Source: Gelidibacter pelagius
GTDB taxonomy: Bacteria > Bacteroidota > Bacteroidia > Flavobacteriales > Flavobacteriaceae
NCBI RefSeq assembly: GCF_017581925.1
Contig: NZ_JAGEVG010000019.1
Location: 25,035-89,034 of the forward strand
Reading direction: 5' to 3'
Length of the DNA stretch: 64,000 nt
Positions 7,841-18,396 of this stretch are shown piece after piece (the first letter of the stretch is position 1; each line of letters starts with the position of its first letter). Both the position numbers and the translations under genes were made by a program. The notes below the pieces were generated by a model. It worked only from the letters and a program-made list of their open reading frames with translations. It was not told where the DNA came from and did not search any database.

Positions 7841-9147
7841 TGATAAAAAAACTTGTAATAGTTTTCATCGTCGTTTTCGCATTTCAGGCGCAAGCGCAAG
7901 ACGGCTCAGCATCCCCTTATTCTTTTTACGGCATTGGAAGTCTAAAATTTAAAGGAACAGTAGAAAACAGGAGTATGGGAGGCCTAAGTTTCTTTACAGA
8001 CAGCATCCACGTCAATTTACGTAATCCGTCCGGTTATGCAGGTAATAACCTTAAGATATGGAACAATGAAAGTAGACCTGTAAAATTCACGGTAGGCGGA
8101 AGTTCAAGTCACTTAAATTTAAAAACAGAGGAGGAGAGCCAAAAAGCGAACTCAACAACCTTTGATTATTTGGTTCTTGCTGTACCGATGGGTAAATTCG
8201 GATTGGGTTTCGGATTGATTCCTTACTCATCAGTAGGCTATAAATTGGAATCGTCCAATACAGCTGGCGACCTTGATCAACGTTTTAGAGGCGAAGGCGG
8301 AATGAACAAGGCATTTATAGGGTTGGGATATCAAATCACACCTAAATTAGGCATTGGTGTTGACGCGAGCTATAACTTCGGAAACATTCAAAATAGTGCG
8401 CTCCAGTTCAGATATCAAGATGGAGAGTCACTTCAATACCATTCTAAAGAGAATAATCGTTCTAATTTGAGCGGTATCAATCTTAACTTTGGAATGAATT
8501 ATAAAACCATGATTACTGAAAAGCTCGAACTGACTACAGGATTGACCTTTATGCCAAAAAGTAAGATCAACTCTGATAATGAGCGCTACTTCTCTACGGT
8601 AGTTGTGGATCCTTTCTCAAATCAAGAATTAATAATAAACACTGTTGAAGCTGATTTGGACGGTCAAAATTTGAGAACAACAGATTTGACTTTGCCATCC
8701 CTGTTCTCTTTAGGTGCAGGTATTGGTAAACCGCAAAAATGGTTTGCAGGTGCCGAATATACCTTTCAGAAAACCAGCGAATTCGACAATCCTATTTTTA
8801 CCATAGGAAATGCTGAATTTGTTGATGCCTCTACAATTGCAATTGGTGGATTTTATATTCCAGACTACAAATCGTTCTCAAATTACTGGAAACGAATTGT
8901 TTATAGGGCAGGTGTAAGGTTTGAGAACACGGGCCTTGAGATAAATAATCAAACGATTAATGAGTTTGGCATGTCTTTTGGGATTGGGTTACCGGTTGGA
9001 GCCGACTTCTTCTCAAATGCCAATATTGGTTTCGAGTTTGGTAAAAGGGGAACTACGAAAGCAAATTTAATTCAAGAAAACTTTATGAATTTGCAAATTA
9101 GTTTATCTTTAAACGATAGATGGTTCCAAAAACGAAAATATAATTAA
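7840..9147 (+). CDS. Putative outer-membrane beta-barrel protein
   Basis: A 435-residue protein with a Sec signal peptide (cleaved after QAQA, about residue 19) and alternating amphipathic strands with many aromatic-ended turns, ending KRKYN. The early SPYSFYGIGSL and SMGG segments recall FadL/PorV-like barrel families, but I cannot assign it to one. It is translationally coupled to coaX and followed by a TPR protein and lptC, which suggests an outer-membrane biogenesis or lipid-related role. Function unknown. Confidence 0.75.
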   Translation: MIKKLVIVFIVVFAFQAQAQDGSASPYSFYGIGSLKFKGTVENRSMGGLSFFTDSIHVNLRNPSGYAGNNLKIWNNESRPVKFTVGGSSSHLNLKTEEESQKANSTTFDYLVLAVPMGKFGLGFGLIPYSSVGYKLESSNTAGDLDQRFRGEGGMNKAFIGLGYQITPKLGIGVDASYNFGNIQNSALQFRYQDGESLQYHSKENNRSNLSGINLNFGMNYKTMITEKLELTTGLTFMPKSKINSDNERYFSTVVVDPFSNQELIINTVEADLDGQNLRTTDLTLPSLFSLGAGIGKPQKWFAGAEYTFQKTSEFDNPIFTIGNAEFVDASTIAIGGFYIPDYKSFSNYWKRIVYRAGVRFENTGLEINNQTINEFGMSFGIGLPVGADFFSNANIGFEFGKRGTTKANLIQENFMNLQISLSLNDRWFQKRKYN

Positions 9148-9165
9148 CAGAATAAATTTAATACG

Positions 9166-10548
9166 ATGAAAACACGATTTACTTTATTACTTCTTGCTTT
9201 GTTCATGGGGTTCAATGTCAGTTTTGCTCAGCAAGATGAAGAATGCATGCTTAACTTGACATTAATGAGTGATTATGCGAAGAGCAAAAAATTTGACGAA
9301 GCTTATGAACCATTTATGAAGCTTCGTAACAAATGTCCTAAATTCAATTATGCCATTTATTTTTATGGTGATAGAATTCTAAAAGACAAAATTGAGAGAG
9401 CTTCTGGAGCTGAAAAAGTGAATTACATCAATGATCTGATGAAGGTGTGGGATGAAGGGATTGTAAATTTCCCAAATAAGTACACTGCTGGAGATATTCT
9501 GCAAGATAAAGCCTTGTTGAAATATGACCATAGAGAAGCTTTAGGCTTAAATAATAAACAGGTGTATGATGCTTTTGATAATCTTTATAAAAAGGAACCT
9601 GCAAGTTTTACCAATCCAAAAGGGTTATATGTTTATTTCTCTACTATAGTTGATATGCATGATGCTAAAGAGGTAGAGGTGTTGGATGTTTTTAATAAAT
9701 ATGACGATGTCACGGATAAAATCAATCAAGAGATTGATAACTACACTGAAAAGCTGAATCCACTTATTGAGAAAGAAGAAGATGGGACTGAATTAGATAA
9801 AAAAGAAGCACAGTATAAGAGACAATATGAAAACTACTTGGAGAACTATGCTAAGATCTCAGGGAGTATTGATAGCAAGCTTGGTATTTTGGCCAATTGT
9901 GAGGTGTTGGTTCCGTTGTATACAAGAGATTTTGAGAAGTTTAAAACTGATGCGGAATGGTTAAAACGTGCGGTAAGCAGAATGTATAATAAAGAATGTA
10001 CGGATGATGCACTATACACCAAGTTGGTTAAGGCATATGATGAGTCATCACCTTCTGCGGATACAAAATTCTTTGTTTACAATTTGTTGATGAAACAAGG
10101 CAAGGAAAAAGAGGCAAAACCATATTTGGACCAATCGTATGATCTTGAAAAAGATCCATTGAAAAAATCAAGGTTGGCTATGCGTTTTGGCAATAGCTTG
10201 AAATCTCAAGGTAATTATGGTGCGGCCAGGAACTATTACCAAAGATCAGTGGAATTGAATCCATCAAATGGTAGAGCGCATATTGAAATTGCTCAAATGT
10301 ATGCCGCCAGTGCAAACAATTGTGGAGACACTACGTTCAACAAAAGAGCAGTGTTCTGGTTGGCCGCTGCAGAAGCTAGAAAAGCAGGTAGAGTAGACGC
10401 CAATTTAAGATCGTATGCTGAAGGTTTAGCTGCGAATTACGAAGGAAAAGCACCTCAAAGATCTGATATTTTTACTGAGGGGAATAGCGGAGAAACCATA
10501 AGAATTGGATGCTGGATTGGGTTAAGTGTTACCGTTCCAAAAATATAA
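9166..10548 (+). CDS. Exported TPR-repeat protein
   Basis: A 460-residue protein with a signal peptide (FNVSFA-Q, about residue 21), an acidic and lysine-rich helical middle, and a recognisable tetratricopeptide repeat near 345-380 (NYGAARNYYQRSVELNPSN). TPR units mediate protein contacts, probably in the periplasm here. It lies 18 bases after the barrel gene, and lptC starts on the next base after its stop, so the four genes form an operon. Its partner is unknown; the neighbours point to envelope assembly. Confidence 0.78.
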   Translation: MKTRFTLLLLALFMGFNVSFAQQDEECMLNLTLMSDYAKSKKFDEAYEPFMKLRNKCPKFNYAIYFYGDRILKDKIERASGAEKVNYINDLMKVWDEGIVNFPNKYTAGDILQDKALLKYDHREALGLNNKQVYDAFDNLYKKEPASFTNPKGLYVYFSTIVDMHDAKEVEVLDVFNKYDDVTDKINQEIDNYTEKLNPLIEKEEDGTELDKKEAQYKRQYENYLENYAKISGSIDSKLGILANCEVLVPLYTRDFEKFKTDAEWLKRAVSRMYNKECTDDALYTKLVKAYDESSPSADTKFFVYNLLMKQGKEKEAKPYLDQSYDLEKDPLKKSRLAMRFGNSLKSQGNYGAARNYYQRSVELNPSNGRAHIEIAQMYAASANNCGDTTFNKRAVFWLAAAEARKAGRVDANLRSYAEGLAANYEGKAPQRSDIFTEGNSGETIRIGCWIGLSVTVPKI

Positions 10549-11115
10549 ATGAACTATAAATCATCATATAATTTATTCTACATAGTCACAGCGTTTGCTG
10601 TGACTATGTTTTTTTCATGTAAAAATAACTTTAAGGAAGTACAGCAAATTGGCATTAAGCAAAATGAACCTATTGGTGTCGCTGAAAACATGAATCTTAA
10701 ATACACTGATTCAGGGCGCTTGAAAGCCAATCTAATCAGTCCGAAAATGCTGGATTTCTCCAATAGGGAATTCTCTTATAACGAGTTCCCAGATGGCGTC
10801 ACCCTTTATATATATGACGAACGGAATAAAAGAAGCACTATTGTTGCAGATTATGCGATATCGTATAATAATACAGACTTGATAGATTTAAGGGGCAACG
10901 TTCTTATAACGACAGAAACTAAGGATAGTATTTTTGCAGAACAGTTGTTTTATGATCAAAAACGCGATTGGGTGTTTTCAAATAAACCTGTAAGATATGT
11001 GTCGCCTACTAGTATAGTGACCGGAAACGCTTTCGATTCTAATCAGGATTTCAGTAGTTATGGCGTTAGTGAGGTGACAGGTGTACAGTACTTTGATGAC
11101 GATGATTCGTTCTAA
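10549..11115 (+). CDS. lptC: LPS export ABC transporter periplasmic protein LptC
   Basis: A 188-residue lipoprotein or anchored periplasmic protein. The signal helix ends in FFSC, followed by beta-jellyroll segments typical of LptC/OstA folds (YTDSGRLKANLISPKM, then VADYAISYNNTDLIDLRGNV and TKDSIFAEQLFYD). LptC passes LPS from the LptBFG complex to LptA. The gene abuts the TPR gene (TAA then ATG). In E. coli LptC keeps a membrane helix; in Bacteroidota a lipidated form is usual. Confidence 0.87.
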   Translation: MNYKSSYNLFYIVTAFAVTMFFSCKNNFKEVQQIGIKQNEPIGVAENMNLKYTDSGRLKANLISPKMLDFSNREFSYNEFPDGVTLYIYDERNKRSTIVADYAISYNNTDLIDLRGNVLITTETKDSIFAEQLFYDQKRDWVFSNKPVRYVSPTSIVTGNAFDSNQDFSSYGVSEVTGVQYFDDDDSF

Positions 11116-11235
11116 TTCTGAAGGGGGTATATTGTCGATTCCTTAGACCTGTCGTTTCTGGTAGTTGATAAGTTTAATCCTGAAACTGATTATTTCTAAA
11201 TGAACGAAAACTTCAAGTTCAGATAAATAATTGAT

Positions 11236-11243
11236 TATCTTTG
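11236..11243 (+). promoter_or_regulatory. -7 element TATCTTTG
   Basis: Exact match to TAnnTTTG 20 bases before the ATG of the 62-residue membrane protein. It suggests that gene and the CNNM gene have their own start, separate from lptC. No convincing -33 box. Confidence 0.45.
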
Positions 11244-11263
11244 TCGCTAAATTAAAATGACCC

Positions 11264-11452
11264 ATGAAAACGATTCATAAAGTTATTCAATACGCTTACT
11301 TATTCATCGCTGTGTTTTTTATATATGAGGCAGTGAGATTGTGGAATGTAGAGAACGGTAAAGCAATTATGCTATTGGTTTTCGCCCTTATGGCTGTCGG
11401 AATGTATTTCTTCAAAAAGCATTTCAGAAAAAAAATGAACAATAACCAGTAA
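11264..11452 (+). CDS. Small two-helix membrane protein
   Basis: This 62-residue protein has two hydrophobic helices (about 10-27 and 34-50) and a basic tail (KKHFRKKMNNNQ). I do not recognise its family. It has its own -7 element and ends 3 bases before the CNNM gene, so they are probably co-transcribed. The lptC - small protein - CNNM - PPIase order is common in flavobacteria, which supports a real gene. Confidence 0.7.
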   Translation: MKTIHKVIQYAYLFIAVFFIYEAVRLWNVENGKAIMLLVFALMAVGMYFFKKHFRKKMNNNQ

Positions 11453-11455
11453 TTT

Positions 11456-12745
11456 ATGGACAGTAATGCGCTTATCATTATTCTGTCACTTATTTTATCG
11501 GCTTTTTTTTCGGGTATGGAAATTGCCTATGTGTCGTCGAATAAGATTCACATAGAAATTGCCAAAAAGCAGAATGATTTCTTAGCCAAAACCCTCACAA
11601 AACTCACCGCAAAACCTTCCAAATTTATTGCCACAATGCTTATTGGTAATAATATTGCCTTGGTGGTGTATGGGTTTTTAATGGGCGACAAATTGGTGAC
11701 ATGGTTCAAAGAGATTTTGCCAACAGATTACGGTTTCTTGAATTATATGTTGCATGATTTGAGTCTGCTTACGCAAACCGTTATTTCCACATTATTGATA
11801 TTGTTTACCGCCGAATTCCTTCCAAAAGTATTCTTTCAAATTTATGCGAATTCGCTCCTTAAAATATTGGCAGTGCCTGCTTACTTTTTTTATGGATTAT
11901 TCTCTTGGGTTTCTGATCTCGTCATTTGGATTTCTAATATGATCCTCAAACGCTTCTTTAAAACAGGCAAGGAGGACGTGCAATTGGTAATGACCAAGGT
12001 GGAGTTGGGAAACTATATCAGCGAACAGATGGAGTCTGTAGAAGAACATGATGAGGTGGACAGTGAAATTCAGATTTTTCAGAATGCGCTTGATTTTTCT
12101 GAGGTAAAAGCCAGAGAAGTCATGTTGCCACGTACCGAGATTATTGCCGTAGATATTAGCGAACCGATTAAAAACTTGAAAGCTCTGTTCACATCTTCTG
12201 GCTTGTCCAAGATTTTGGTTTATAAAGATTCGGTGGATGATATTGTTGGATATGTTCATTCCTTTGAACTGTTCAAAAAGCCTAAAGACATCAAATCTGT
12301 AGTCAGAGGTGTGGAATTTGTACCAGAAACCATGTTGGTCAAGGATGTATTGAACGTACTTACCAAAAAGCGAAAAAGTATTTCCGTGGTCATTGATGAG
12401 TATGGTGGGACTTCAGGAATTATCACCGTAGAAGATATTATTGAGGAATTGTTTGGAGAGATAGAAGACGAACATGACACCATGGAATTGATCGAGGAGA
12501 AAATAGATGATGACAATTATAAGTTTTCAGCACGATTGGAAGTCGATTATATCAATGAAGTATATAAGTTAGACCTTCCTGAAGGAGAGAATTATGAAAC
12601 TTTGGGCGGATTGATTGTTGATGAAACCGAAGAGATTCCACACGTAAATGACCAAATCCAAATAGAAAATTATCTTTTCACAATTTTAGAAGTCTCTACC
12701 ACAAAGATTGATTTGGTGGCGTTAAAAGTTCTGGATGAGGATTAG
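11456..12745 (+). CDS. CNNM/CorC (HlyC) family transporter-like protein
   Basis: A 429-residue protein with an N-terminal CNNM domain (about residues 1-180; the first helix carries SAFFSGMEIAYVS), a pair of CBS domains (about 200-330, with EVMLPRTEI and VVIDEYGGTSGIITVEDI) and a C-terminal CorC/HlyC domain. The family takes part in Mg2+/Co2+ efflux, although it is often named hemolysin. It differs from the gliding protein GldE in its N-terminus. It follows the small membrane protein by 3 bases. Confidence 0.87.
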   Translation: MDSNALIIILSLILSAFFSGMEIAYVSSNKIHIEIAKKQNDFLAKTLTKLTAKPSKFIATMLIGNNIALVVYGFLMGDKLVTWFKEILPTDYGFLNYMLHDLSLLTQTVISTLLILFTAEFLPKVFFQIYANSLLKILAVPAYFFYGLFSWVSDLVIWISNMILKRFFKTGKEDVQLVMTKVELGNYISEQMESVEEHDEVDSEIQIFQNALDFSEVKAREVMLPRTEIIAVDISEPIKNLKALFTSSGLSKILVYKDSVDDIVGYVHSFELFKKPKDIKSVVRGVEFVPETMLVKDVLNVLTKKRKSISVVIDEYGGTSGIITVEDIIEELFGEIEDEHDTMELIEEKIDDDNYKFSARLEVDYINEVYKLDLPEGENYETLGGLIVDETEEIPHVNDQIQIENYLFTILEVSTTKIDLVALKVLDED

Positions 12746-13001
12746 GTTTTAGTCGGCAGTCTTCAGTTTAAAATTCAAGATTTTAAGTTTAAATTTCTTT
12801 ATCAATCATCAATCATCAATCATCAATCAATAATTTTCTGCTACCCATCCCAAAAATGCCCTTTCTTTCAGATTAATGGCCTTTCATATCCCAACAATCA
12901 CAAACTATTCAAGATTAATTTAATAAAATGGAGTTCTACTTTTATTATTTGATAGAAATTGGTATTTTCGCGCACTTATATTTTCTAACTTATACAATAA
13001 A
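12746..13001. other. Intergenic region with short tandem repeats
   Basis: It begins with tagtcggcagtcttcagt, like the longer tandem near 35.8 kb, and carries a run of aatcatc units near 12804-12830. The end holds the PPIase promoter area, including a TATTTTCG (12963-12970) that matches TAnnTTTG at 7 of 8 positions. Confidence 0.4.
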
Positions 13002-15149
13002 ATGGCAGTTTTAAATAAAATTAGGCAACGTTCTATTTTCCTCATTGTAATTATCGCATTAGCCTTATTCGCTTTTGTGCTTTCTGATTTGTTCCAAAAC
13101 AGTAGTGCTTTTGGGGATACACAGGATACTATCGCTACTATTAATGGCAACGACATTAGTCGTGAGGATTTCATGAGTCGTGTTGACAACATGCAACGCC
13201 AAATGGGGCCTAGCAGTACTACAACACAAACCATGAACAGGGTTTGGGACCAGGAGTTAAGACGTGCTGTAATGGAGAATCAGTTTGAAGGATTGGGACT
13301 TTCTGTAGAAAAAGATCAAATGAGAAATCTTTTGAGAAACAATTTCGCAGAGTTTCCAGAATTCATGAATGAAGCCGGAATCTTCGACGAGAACAGATTG
13401 AATGAGTTTATAGCTAATTTAAAGGCCATCTCACCTGAGAGAGCTCAGCTTGGAAACTTCCAGATCAACTATTTTGAGTGGGTTAATAATGAAGCTGCTA
13501 TTGCTGTTGGAGCACAAGAGCAAACCTATTTTAATCTCGTTAAAGCTGGTGTTGGTGCAACACTTGCTGAAGCAGAAGTGGAATATAATATGGAAAGTGC
13601 CAGTGTTGATGTGAAATTTGTAAATGTACCTTACGCTTCAATTTCAGACAGCTTGGTTAAGGTGTCCAAATCGGAAATTTCAGATTATATCAGTAAGCAT
13701 AAAAAGAAATTTGAAGTTGAGGCTTCAAGAGATATTAATTTTGTTCTATTTCAAGAGTCTGCATCTTTAGATGATGAAAACGCGGTTAGAGATAATGTGG
13801 CTGCTCTATTAAATACGAGAGTGGAGTATAATGAAGTATCTAAATTGACTGATACTATCGTGGGTTTGAAAGCTACTAAGGATATAGAAGGTTTTATTAA
13901 CTCAAACTCCGATGTGAAGTACACAAATAGTTTTGTGACGAAAACAAGTTTGCCAGATGTAGCCCAGGACAGTATTTTTAATCTAAGCGTAGGTCAGTAT
14001 TATGGTCCTTACAAAGATAATGGCATGTTTAAAATCACTAAGGTGGTTGAAGAAAGGTTTATGCCAGACTCGGTTAAGTCAAGACATTTATTGATTCCAT
14101 TTGTAGGGTCTCGTGCTGCAGATATGGAAACGACACAAACTGAGGAAGAAGCAAAAGCTACTGCGGATAGTTTGTTGAATATCATCAAAAGGGACCGTTC
14201 TAAGTTTGTCGATTTATTGGATTTCTCTATCGATAAAGTCAGTAATGAAAAAGAAGGTGTTTTAGATTGGTATGAGTACAATTCTATGGTGCCTGAATTT
14301 AGAGACTATACTTTTGAAAACAATAAAGGTGATATGGGTGTTGTGAAAACTGATTTTGGTTTTCACGTGATTGAAATCTTAGATCAAAAAGCTAAGAAGC
14401 GTATGGTTAAAGTGGCCACGCTCGCTCAAAAGATCGAACCTTCTGAAAAAACGATTGACGATGTGTTCAACAGAACTTCTAAGTTTGAAATTGCCCTTCA
14501 GAAAAATGACTTTCAAGACGTAGCCAAAGAAAATGATGTTCAGGTTAGACCTGTGAACAATATCAAGGAACTTGATGAGAATATTCCTGGATTGGGAAGC
14601 CAACGAACTATTGTACGTTGGGCTTTTGAAAAAGGAACGAAAGTTGGAGATTACAAGCGTTTTTCAATTCCAGGTGTTGGATATGCCGTTGTTCAGGTAA
14701 CCGGTGTCAACAAAAAAGGATTGATGACTCCTGAGGCAGCCTCAGCGACTGTTATCCCTGAAATCAGGAAAGAGAAAAAAGCAAAGATGATCCGTGAAAA
14801 AATTTCTGGTTCCACTGTAGATGCAGTAGCGCAAAGTCAGAATATAGCAGCATCAACTGTAAACGGTATCAATATGAAAAACCCAACCTTATCAGGTGCT
14901 GGTTTGGAGCCTAAAGTAGTAGGTGTAGCTTTCGGTTTGAAAGAAGGCGAAACTTCTAAACTAATCGATGGTAATAAAGGCGTGTTTATGGTGGAAGTGA
15001 CCAAGAAGACAGCCGCTCCAAAATTGGATAATTATCAAGCTATTGCCAACCGTTTGAACAGTTCACGATTGAATTCTGCACAGATTAGTTCTTATGAAGC
15101 CCTGAAAGAAGCAGCAGATATTGTTGACAATAGAGCTACGTTTTATTAG
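13002..15149 (+). CDS. Membrane-anchored peptidylprolyl isomerase (SurA/PpiD type)
   Basis: A 715-residue protein. An N-terminal membrane anchor (about 12-30, IFLIVIIALALFAFVLSDLF) is followed by a SurA_N-type helical chaperone domain (about 40-230), a parvulin PPIC domain (about 340-450, from SRHLLIPF to DFGFHVIEI) and a long C-terminal helical part. PpiD/SurA proteins fold outer-membrane proteins in the periplasm. The length is typical for the Bacteroidota version. It ends just before a strong terminator and is transcribed with or just after the CNNM gene. Confidence 0.88.
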   Translation: MAVLNKIRQRSIFLIVIIALALFAFVLSDLFQNSSAFGDTQDTIATINGNDISREDFMSRVDNMQRQMGPSSTTTQTMNRVWDQELRRAVMENQFEGLGLSVEKDQMRNLLRNNFAEFPEFMNEAGIFDENRLNEFIANLKAISPERAQLGNFQINYFEWVNNEAAIAVGAQEQTYFNLVKAGVGATLAEAEVEYNMESASVDVKFVNVPYASISDSLVKVSKSEISDYISKHKKKFEVEASRDINFVLFQESASLDDENAVRDNVAALLNTRVEYNEVSKLTDTIVGLKATKDIEGFINSNSDVKYTNSFVTKTSLPDVAQDSIFNLSVGQYYGPYKDNGMFKITKVVEERFMPDSVKSRHLLIPFVGSRAADMETTQTEEEAKATADSLLNIIKRDRSKFVDLLDFSIDKVSNEKEGVLDWYEYNSMVPEFRDYTFENNKGDMGVVKTDFGFHVIEILDQKAKKRMVKVATLAQKIEPSEKTIDDVFNRTSKFEIALQKNDFQDVAKENDVQVRPVNNIKELDENIPGLGSQRTIVRWAFEKGTKVGDYKRFSIPGVGYAVVQVTGVNKKGLMTPEAASATVIPEIRKEKKAKMIREKISGSTVDAVAQSQNIAASTVNGINMKNPTLSGAGLEPKVVGVAFGLKEGETSKLIDGNKGVFMVEVTKKTAAPKLDNYQAIANRLNSSRLNSAQISSYEALKEAADIVDNRATFY

Positions 15150-15177
15150 TAGTTTTTAAATACATATTACATATAAT

Positions 15178-15211
15178 AAAAAGAGGTCTTAAAATATTAA
15201 GACCTCTTTTT
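15178..15211 (+). terminator. Intrinsic terminator after the PPIase gene
   Basis: AAGAGGTCTTAA and TTAAGACCTCTT form a long stem with a short AT loop, followed by a T-run (15207-15211). The flanking A-run makes it able to work in both directions. Confidence 0.88.
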
Positions 15212-15949
<738 letters not shown>

Positions 15950-16864
15950 TTACAATGCCATATCTACATAAGGAATGATAATATCGAACCCTCGCTCCTT
16001 AAAATAGGCCTCAGGTTGATCTTCAGACGCTGCCAATACGAAATCACCGCCCCAAGCACCAAGGCTTTTAATGCTGCCTTTAAAGTCTCTAAACAGACTT
16101 TCTTTGACCGGTTGCTGCTTAATTATTTTTGAGATAATGCTTTCATGGCATTGCATTAAAAACTGAAAGGCCTCTAAACTCGTGCAGCTAAGCATATCGT
16201 TGGTAATGGCGTTGATTTCAGAAAGTGCCTGATTGGTATTGTTTTTATTTTGTTGGTAGGTTGCAATCCCATCTCTACTGTTCTGCTTTTTGTTGAGAAA
16301 AACAAAATATAAGTGTTCTTTGAATGCTGGATTAAAATTTCTTTCAATAACCGTTCTTCCATTTTGCTCAAGCTGATAGGTAATGGGCACATTGTGCATG
16401 GCACATGCAATGTCATACCCGCTACCACCAAAGGTGTCCTCCAGCAATTTATAGGGATCAATTGTTGCCCATTGTGCTATATTATTGATCAAAGTAGAGG
16501 AGGTTCCAAGTCCCCAGTTTCTTGGAAAGTCCAGTTGGGTCTTTACTTTCAATCCCGTTTCTCCCATTAAGAAAATTGGATTTTGATTTTTTGTAGCCTT
16601 TAGAATTTGCAACAACCGATTCGCAATAGAATCATCAACTGCTTTTGCAGATTGAAACCCATGATGTTTGAGAATCTCAGTTTCAAACCATAATTTTCCG
16701 TCAGCGTCAAAACTTTCCCACTTTACAAGCGACTCTTCAAAAGGTTCTACCGTAAGCGATTGTCCGTATTTGGTTGGAATGGCCAAAGCAAGTGCACCAT
16801 CAAGAACAAGATATTCTCCCGTAATCAGTAGTTTTCCGTTGCTATAAAATTTTTGAGGATTCAA
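15950..16864 (-). CDS. GYDIA family GHMP kinase (mevalonate-pathway kinase candidate)
   Basis: A 304-residue GHMP-superfamily kinase. The phosphate-binding loop reads WGLGTSSTL (about residues 117-125), and the family-naming GYDIA motif sits near 148. The N-terminal NGKLLITGEYLVLDGALALA strand is typical. It lies 54 bases downstream of HMG-CoA reductase on the same strand. By context it phosphorylates mevalonate or phosphomevalonate for isoprenoid synthesis. The exact substrate of GYDIA kinases cannot be told from sequence. Confidence 0.85.
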   Translation of the reverse strand: MNPQKFYSNGKLLITGEYLVLDGALALAIPTKYGQSLTVEPFEESLVKWESFDADGKLWFETEILKHHGFQSAKAVDDSIANRLLQILKATKNQNPIFLMGETGLKVKTQLDFPRNWGLGTSSTLINNIAQWATIDPYKLLEDTFGGSGYDIACAMHNVPITYQLEQNGRTVIERNFNPAFKEHLYFVFLNKKQNSRDGIATYQQNKNNTNQALSEINAITNDMLSCTSLEAFQFLMQCHESIISKIIKQQPVKESLFRDFKGSIKSLGAWGGDFVLAASEDQPEAYFKERGFDIIIPYVDMAL

Positions 16865-16918
16865 TTTTTGATCGTTGGATTTTTAAATTTGGTATTTGAT
16901 ACGTGGTATTTTGATTAT

Positions 16919-18250
16919 TTAGGATTCGTTGCTTAACAATCTCAAGTTGCTCAAAGCTGCTTCAACCGCACTATGGGTTACGGTATTGTTTTTAAAATGC
17001 GCGACCATTTTCTCCTTTTCGGTGATGGTAGCATTGAGTTGATTAAGCATATTCATCAAGTGCATCTTCATGTGGCCTTCTTGAATTCCTGTGGTGGTCA
17101 AGGAGCGTATAGCGGCGAAGTTCTGTGCCAAGCCGGCTGCGGCTACAATTTGCATCAACTCTTTGGCCGATGGGTGCCCCAGCATCTCCAAGGCCACTTT
17201 TACCAAAGGATGTAAATTGGTCAATCCACCTACAGTACCAAGGGCTAAAGGAATTTCCATCCAAAACTTAAACACGCCATCTTTTATTTCAGCATGAGAC
17301 AAACTACTATAATTCCCATGTCTTGCCGCGTAAGCATGTACTCCAGCTTCTACAGCTCTAAAGTCATTGCCCGTGGCAAGAACAACCGCATCAATACCAT
17401 TCATGATGCCTTTGTTGTGTGTGACAGCTCTGTAGGGCTCTATTTCAGCAATCTTAATGGCTTGTACAAATTTGTGGGCAAATTCTTGTGACCCTTCTGA
17501 TGAATTTTGAATCAGATCATCAACAGGACATGACACCTCGACCTTTACCAAACAATCGGGTACATAGTTGGACAAAATACTCATCACTATTTGGATATGT
17601 CTTTCTGCCTCTGAAAAATCCTCAAAATGAAGTGCTTCAGTTCTAAAGGTTTTTGCAAACTGTTCCAAGCATGAGTTGATGAAATTGGCGCCCATGGCAT
17701 CCAACGTTTCAAAGGTGGCATGAAGCTGATAATAATCCTTTAAATCTTTAGTTTTGTCCTTTAGCTCAATATCCAGAATGCCGCCACCACGTTTTTCCAT
17801 GCTTTTAGTGATTTGCTGGGTGTCTTCAATGAGTTTAGGTTTTACGGTTGCAAAGAACTTTTGAAGCTTGTCTAGACTTCCGTTGTACATAAAATGGACT
17901 TGGCCAATTTTTGTGGTTGAAATGACTTCCGTTTTAAATCCACCACGATCCAACCAAAACTTGGCAGCATTACTCGCCGCGGCCACAACTGAGCTTTCTT
18001 CAATGGCCATGGGAATGGTATATAGTTTACCATTGATTAAAAAGTTGGGTGCGACCCCAAAAGGCAAATAGTAATTGGTGATGGTGTTTTCGATAAACTC
18101 ATCATGAAGCTGTTGTAGCTTTTGATCGGTATTCCAATATTGTTTAATGGCTTGTTTTGCGGCATCTGAATCTTTAAAATAAGTGGCGGTAATCCATTCA
18201 ATTTTGTCTAATTTGGATAGTTTTGAGAAGCCGTTAATTGGTTTACGCAT
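16919..18250 (-). CDS. mvaA: Class II hydroxymethylglutaryl-CoA reductase
   Basis: A 443-residue class II (degradative-type) HMG-CoA reductase. Seen are the N-terminal GFSKLSKLDKIEWI helix, ENTITNYYLPFGVAPNFLING, GGGILDIELKD, the DAMGANFINS segment and GIDAVVLATGNDFRAVEAG. It makes mevalonate from HMG-CoA. Flavobacteria use the mevalonate route for isoprenoids, so despite the family name this is probably biosynthetic. First gene of an operon with the GHMP kinase; a TATCTTTG element lies at 18269-18276. Confidence 0.92.
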   Translation of the reverse strand: MRKPINGFSKLSKLDKIEWITATYFKDSDAAKQAIKQYWNTDQKLQQLHDEFIENTITNYYLPFGVAPNFLINGKLYTIPMAIEESSVVAAASNAAKFWLDRGGFKTEVISTTKIGQVHFMYNGSLDKLQKFFATVKPKLIEDTQQITKSMEKRGGGILDIELKDKTKDLKDYYQLHATFETLDAMGANFINSCLEQFAKTFRTEALHFEDFSEAERHIQIVMSILSNYVPDCLVKVEVSCPVDDLIQNSSEGSQEFAHKFVQAIKIAEIEPYRAVTHNKGIMNGIDAVVLATGNDFRAVEAGVHAYAARHGNYSSLSHAEIKDGVFKFWMEIPLALGTVGGLTNLHPLVKVALEMLGHPSAKELMQIVAAAGLAQNFAAIRSLTTTGIQEGHMKMHLMNMLNQLNATITEKEKMVAHFKNNTVTHSAVEAALSNLRLLSNES

Positions 18251-18268
18251 AAGGTGTGTTTATAAATG

Positions 18269-18276
18269 CAAAGATA
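18269..18276 (-). promoter_or_regulatory. -7 element TATCTTTG of the mvaA operon
   Basis: Minus-strand exact TAnnTTTG match 18 bases before the mvaA ATG, in a 146-base divergent region shared with the S9 peptidase gene. Confidence 0.5.
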
Positions 18277-18396
18277 CTATTCTTGCCATGAATATAAAGT
18301 CACAAATTTTAGCTTTGCGCTTTTAACTATTAAAGGTTAGTGTTTTTGCATTATTTTTACTAAACTTGACAGCATTTTATCAAAACAAATCCCTTA

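Noticed and set aside
11897..12259. 120-codon minus-strand frame within the CNNM gene
   Set aside because: Antisense shadow of a well-supported protein, with no promoter or family features.
11456..12745. GldE gliding motility protein
   Set aside because: It has the same CNNM/CBS/CorC layout, but the N-terminus and gene context (lptC and PPIase) fit the other flavobacterial CorC-type protein.
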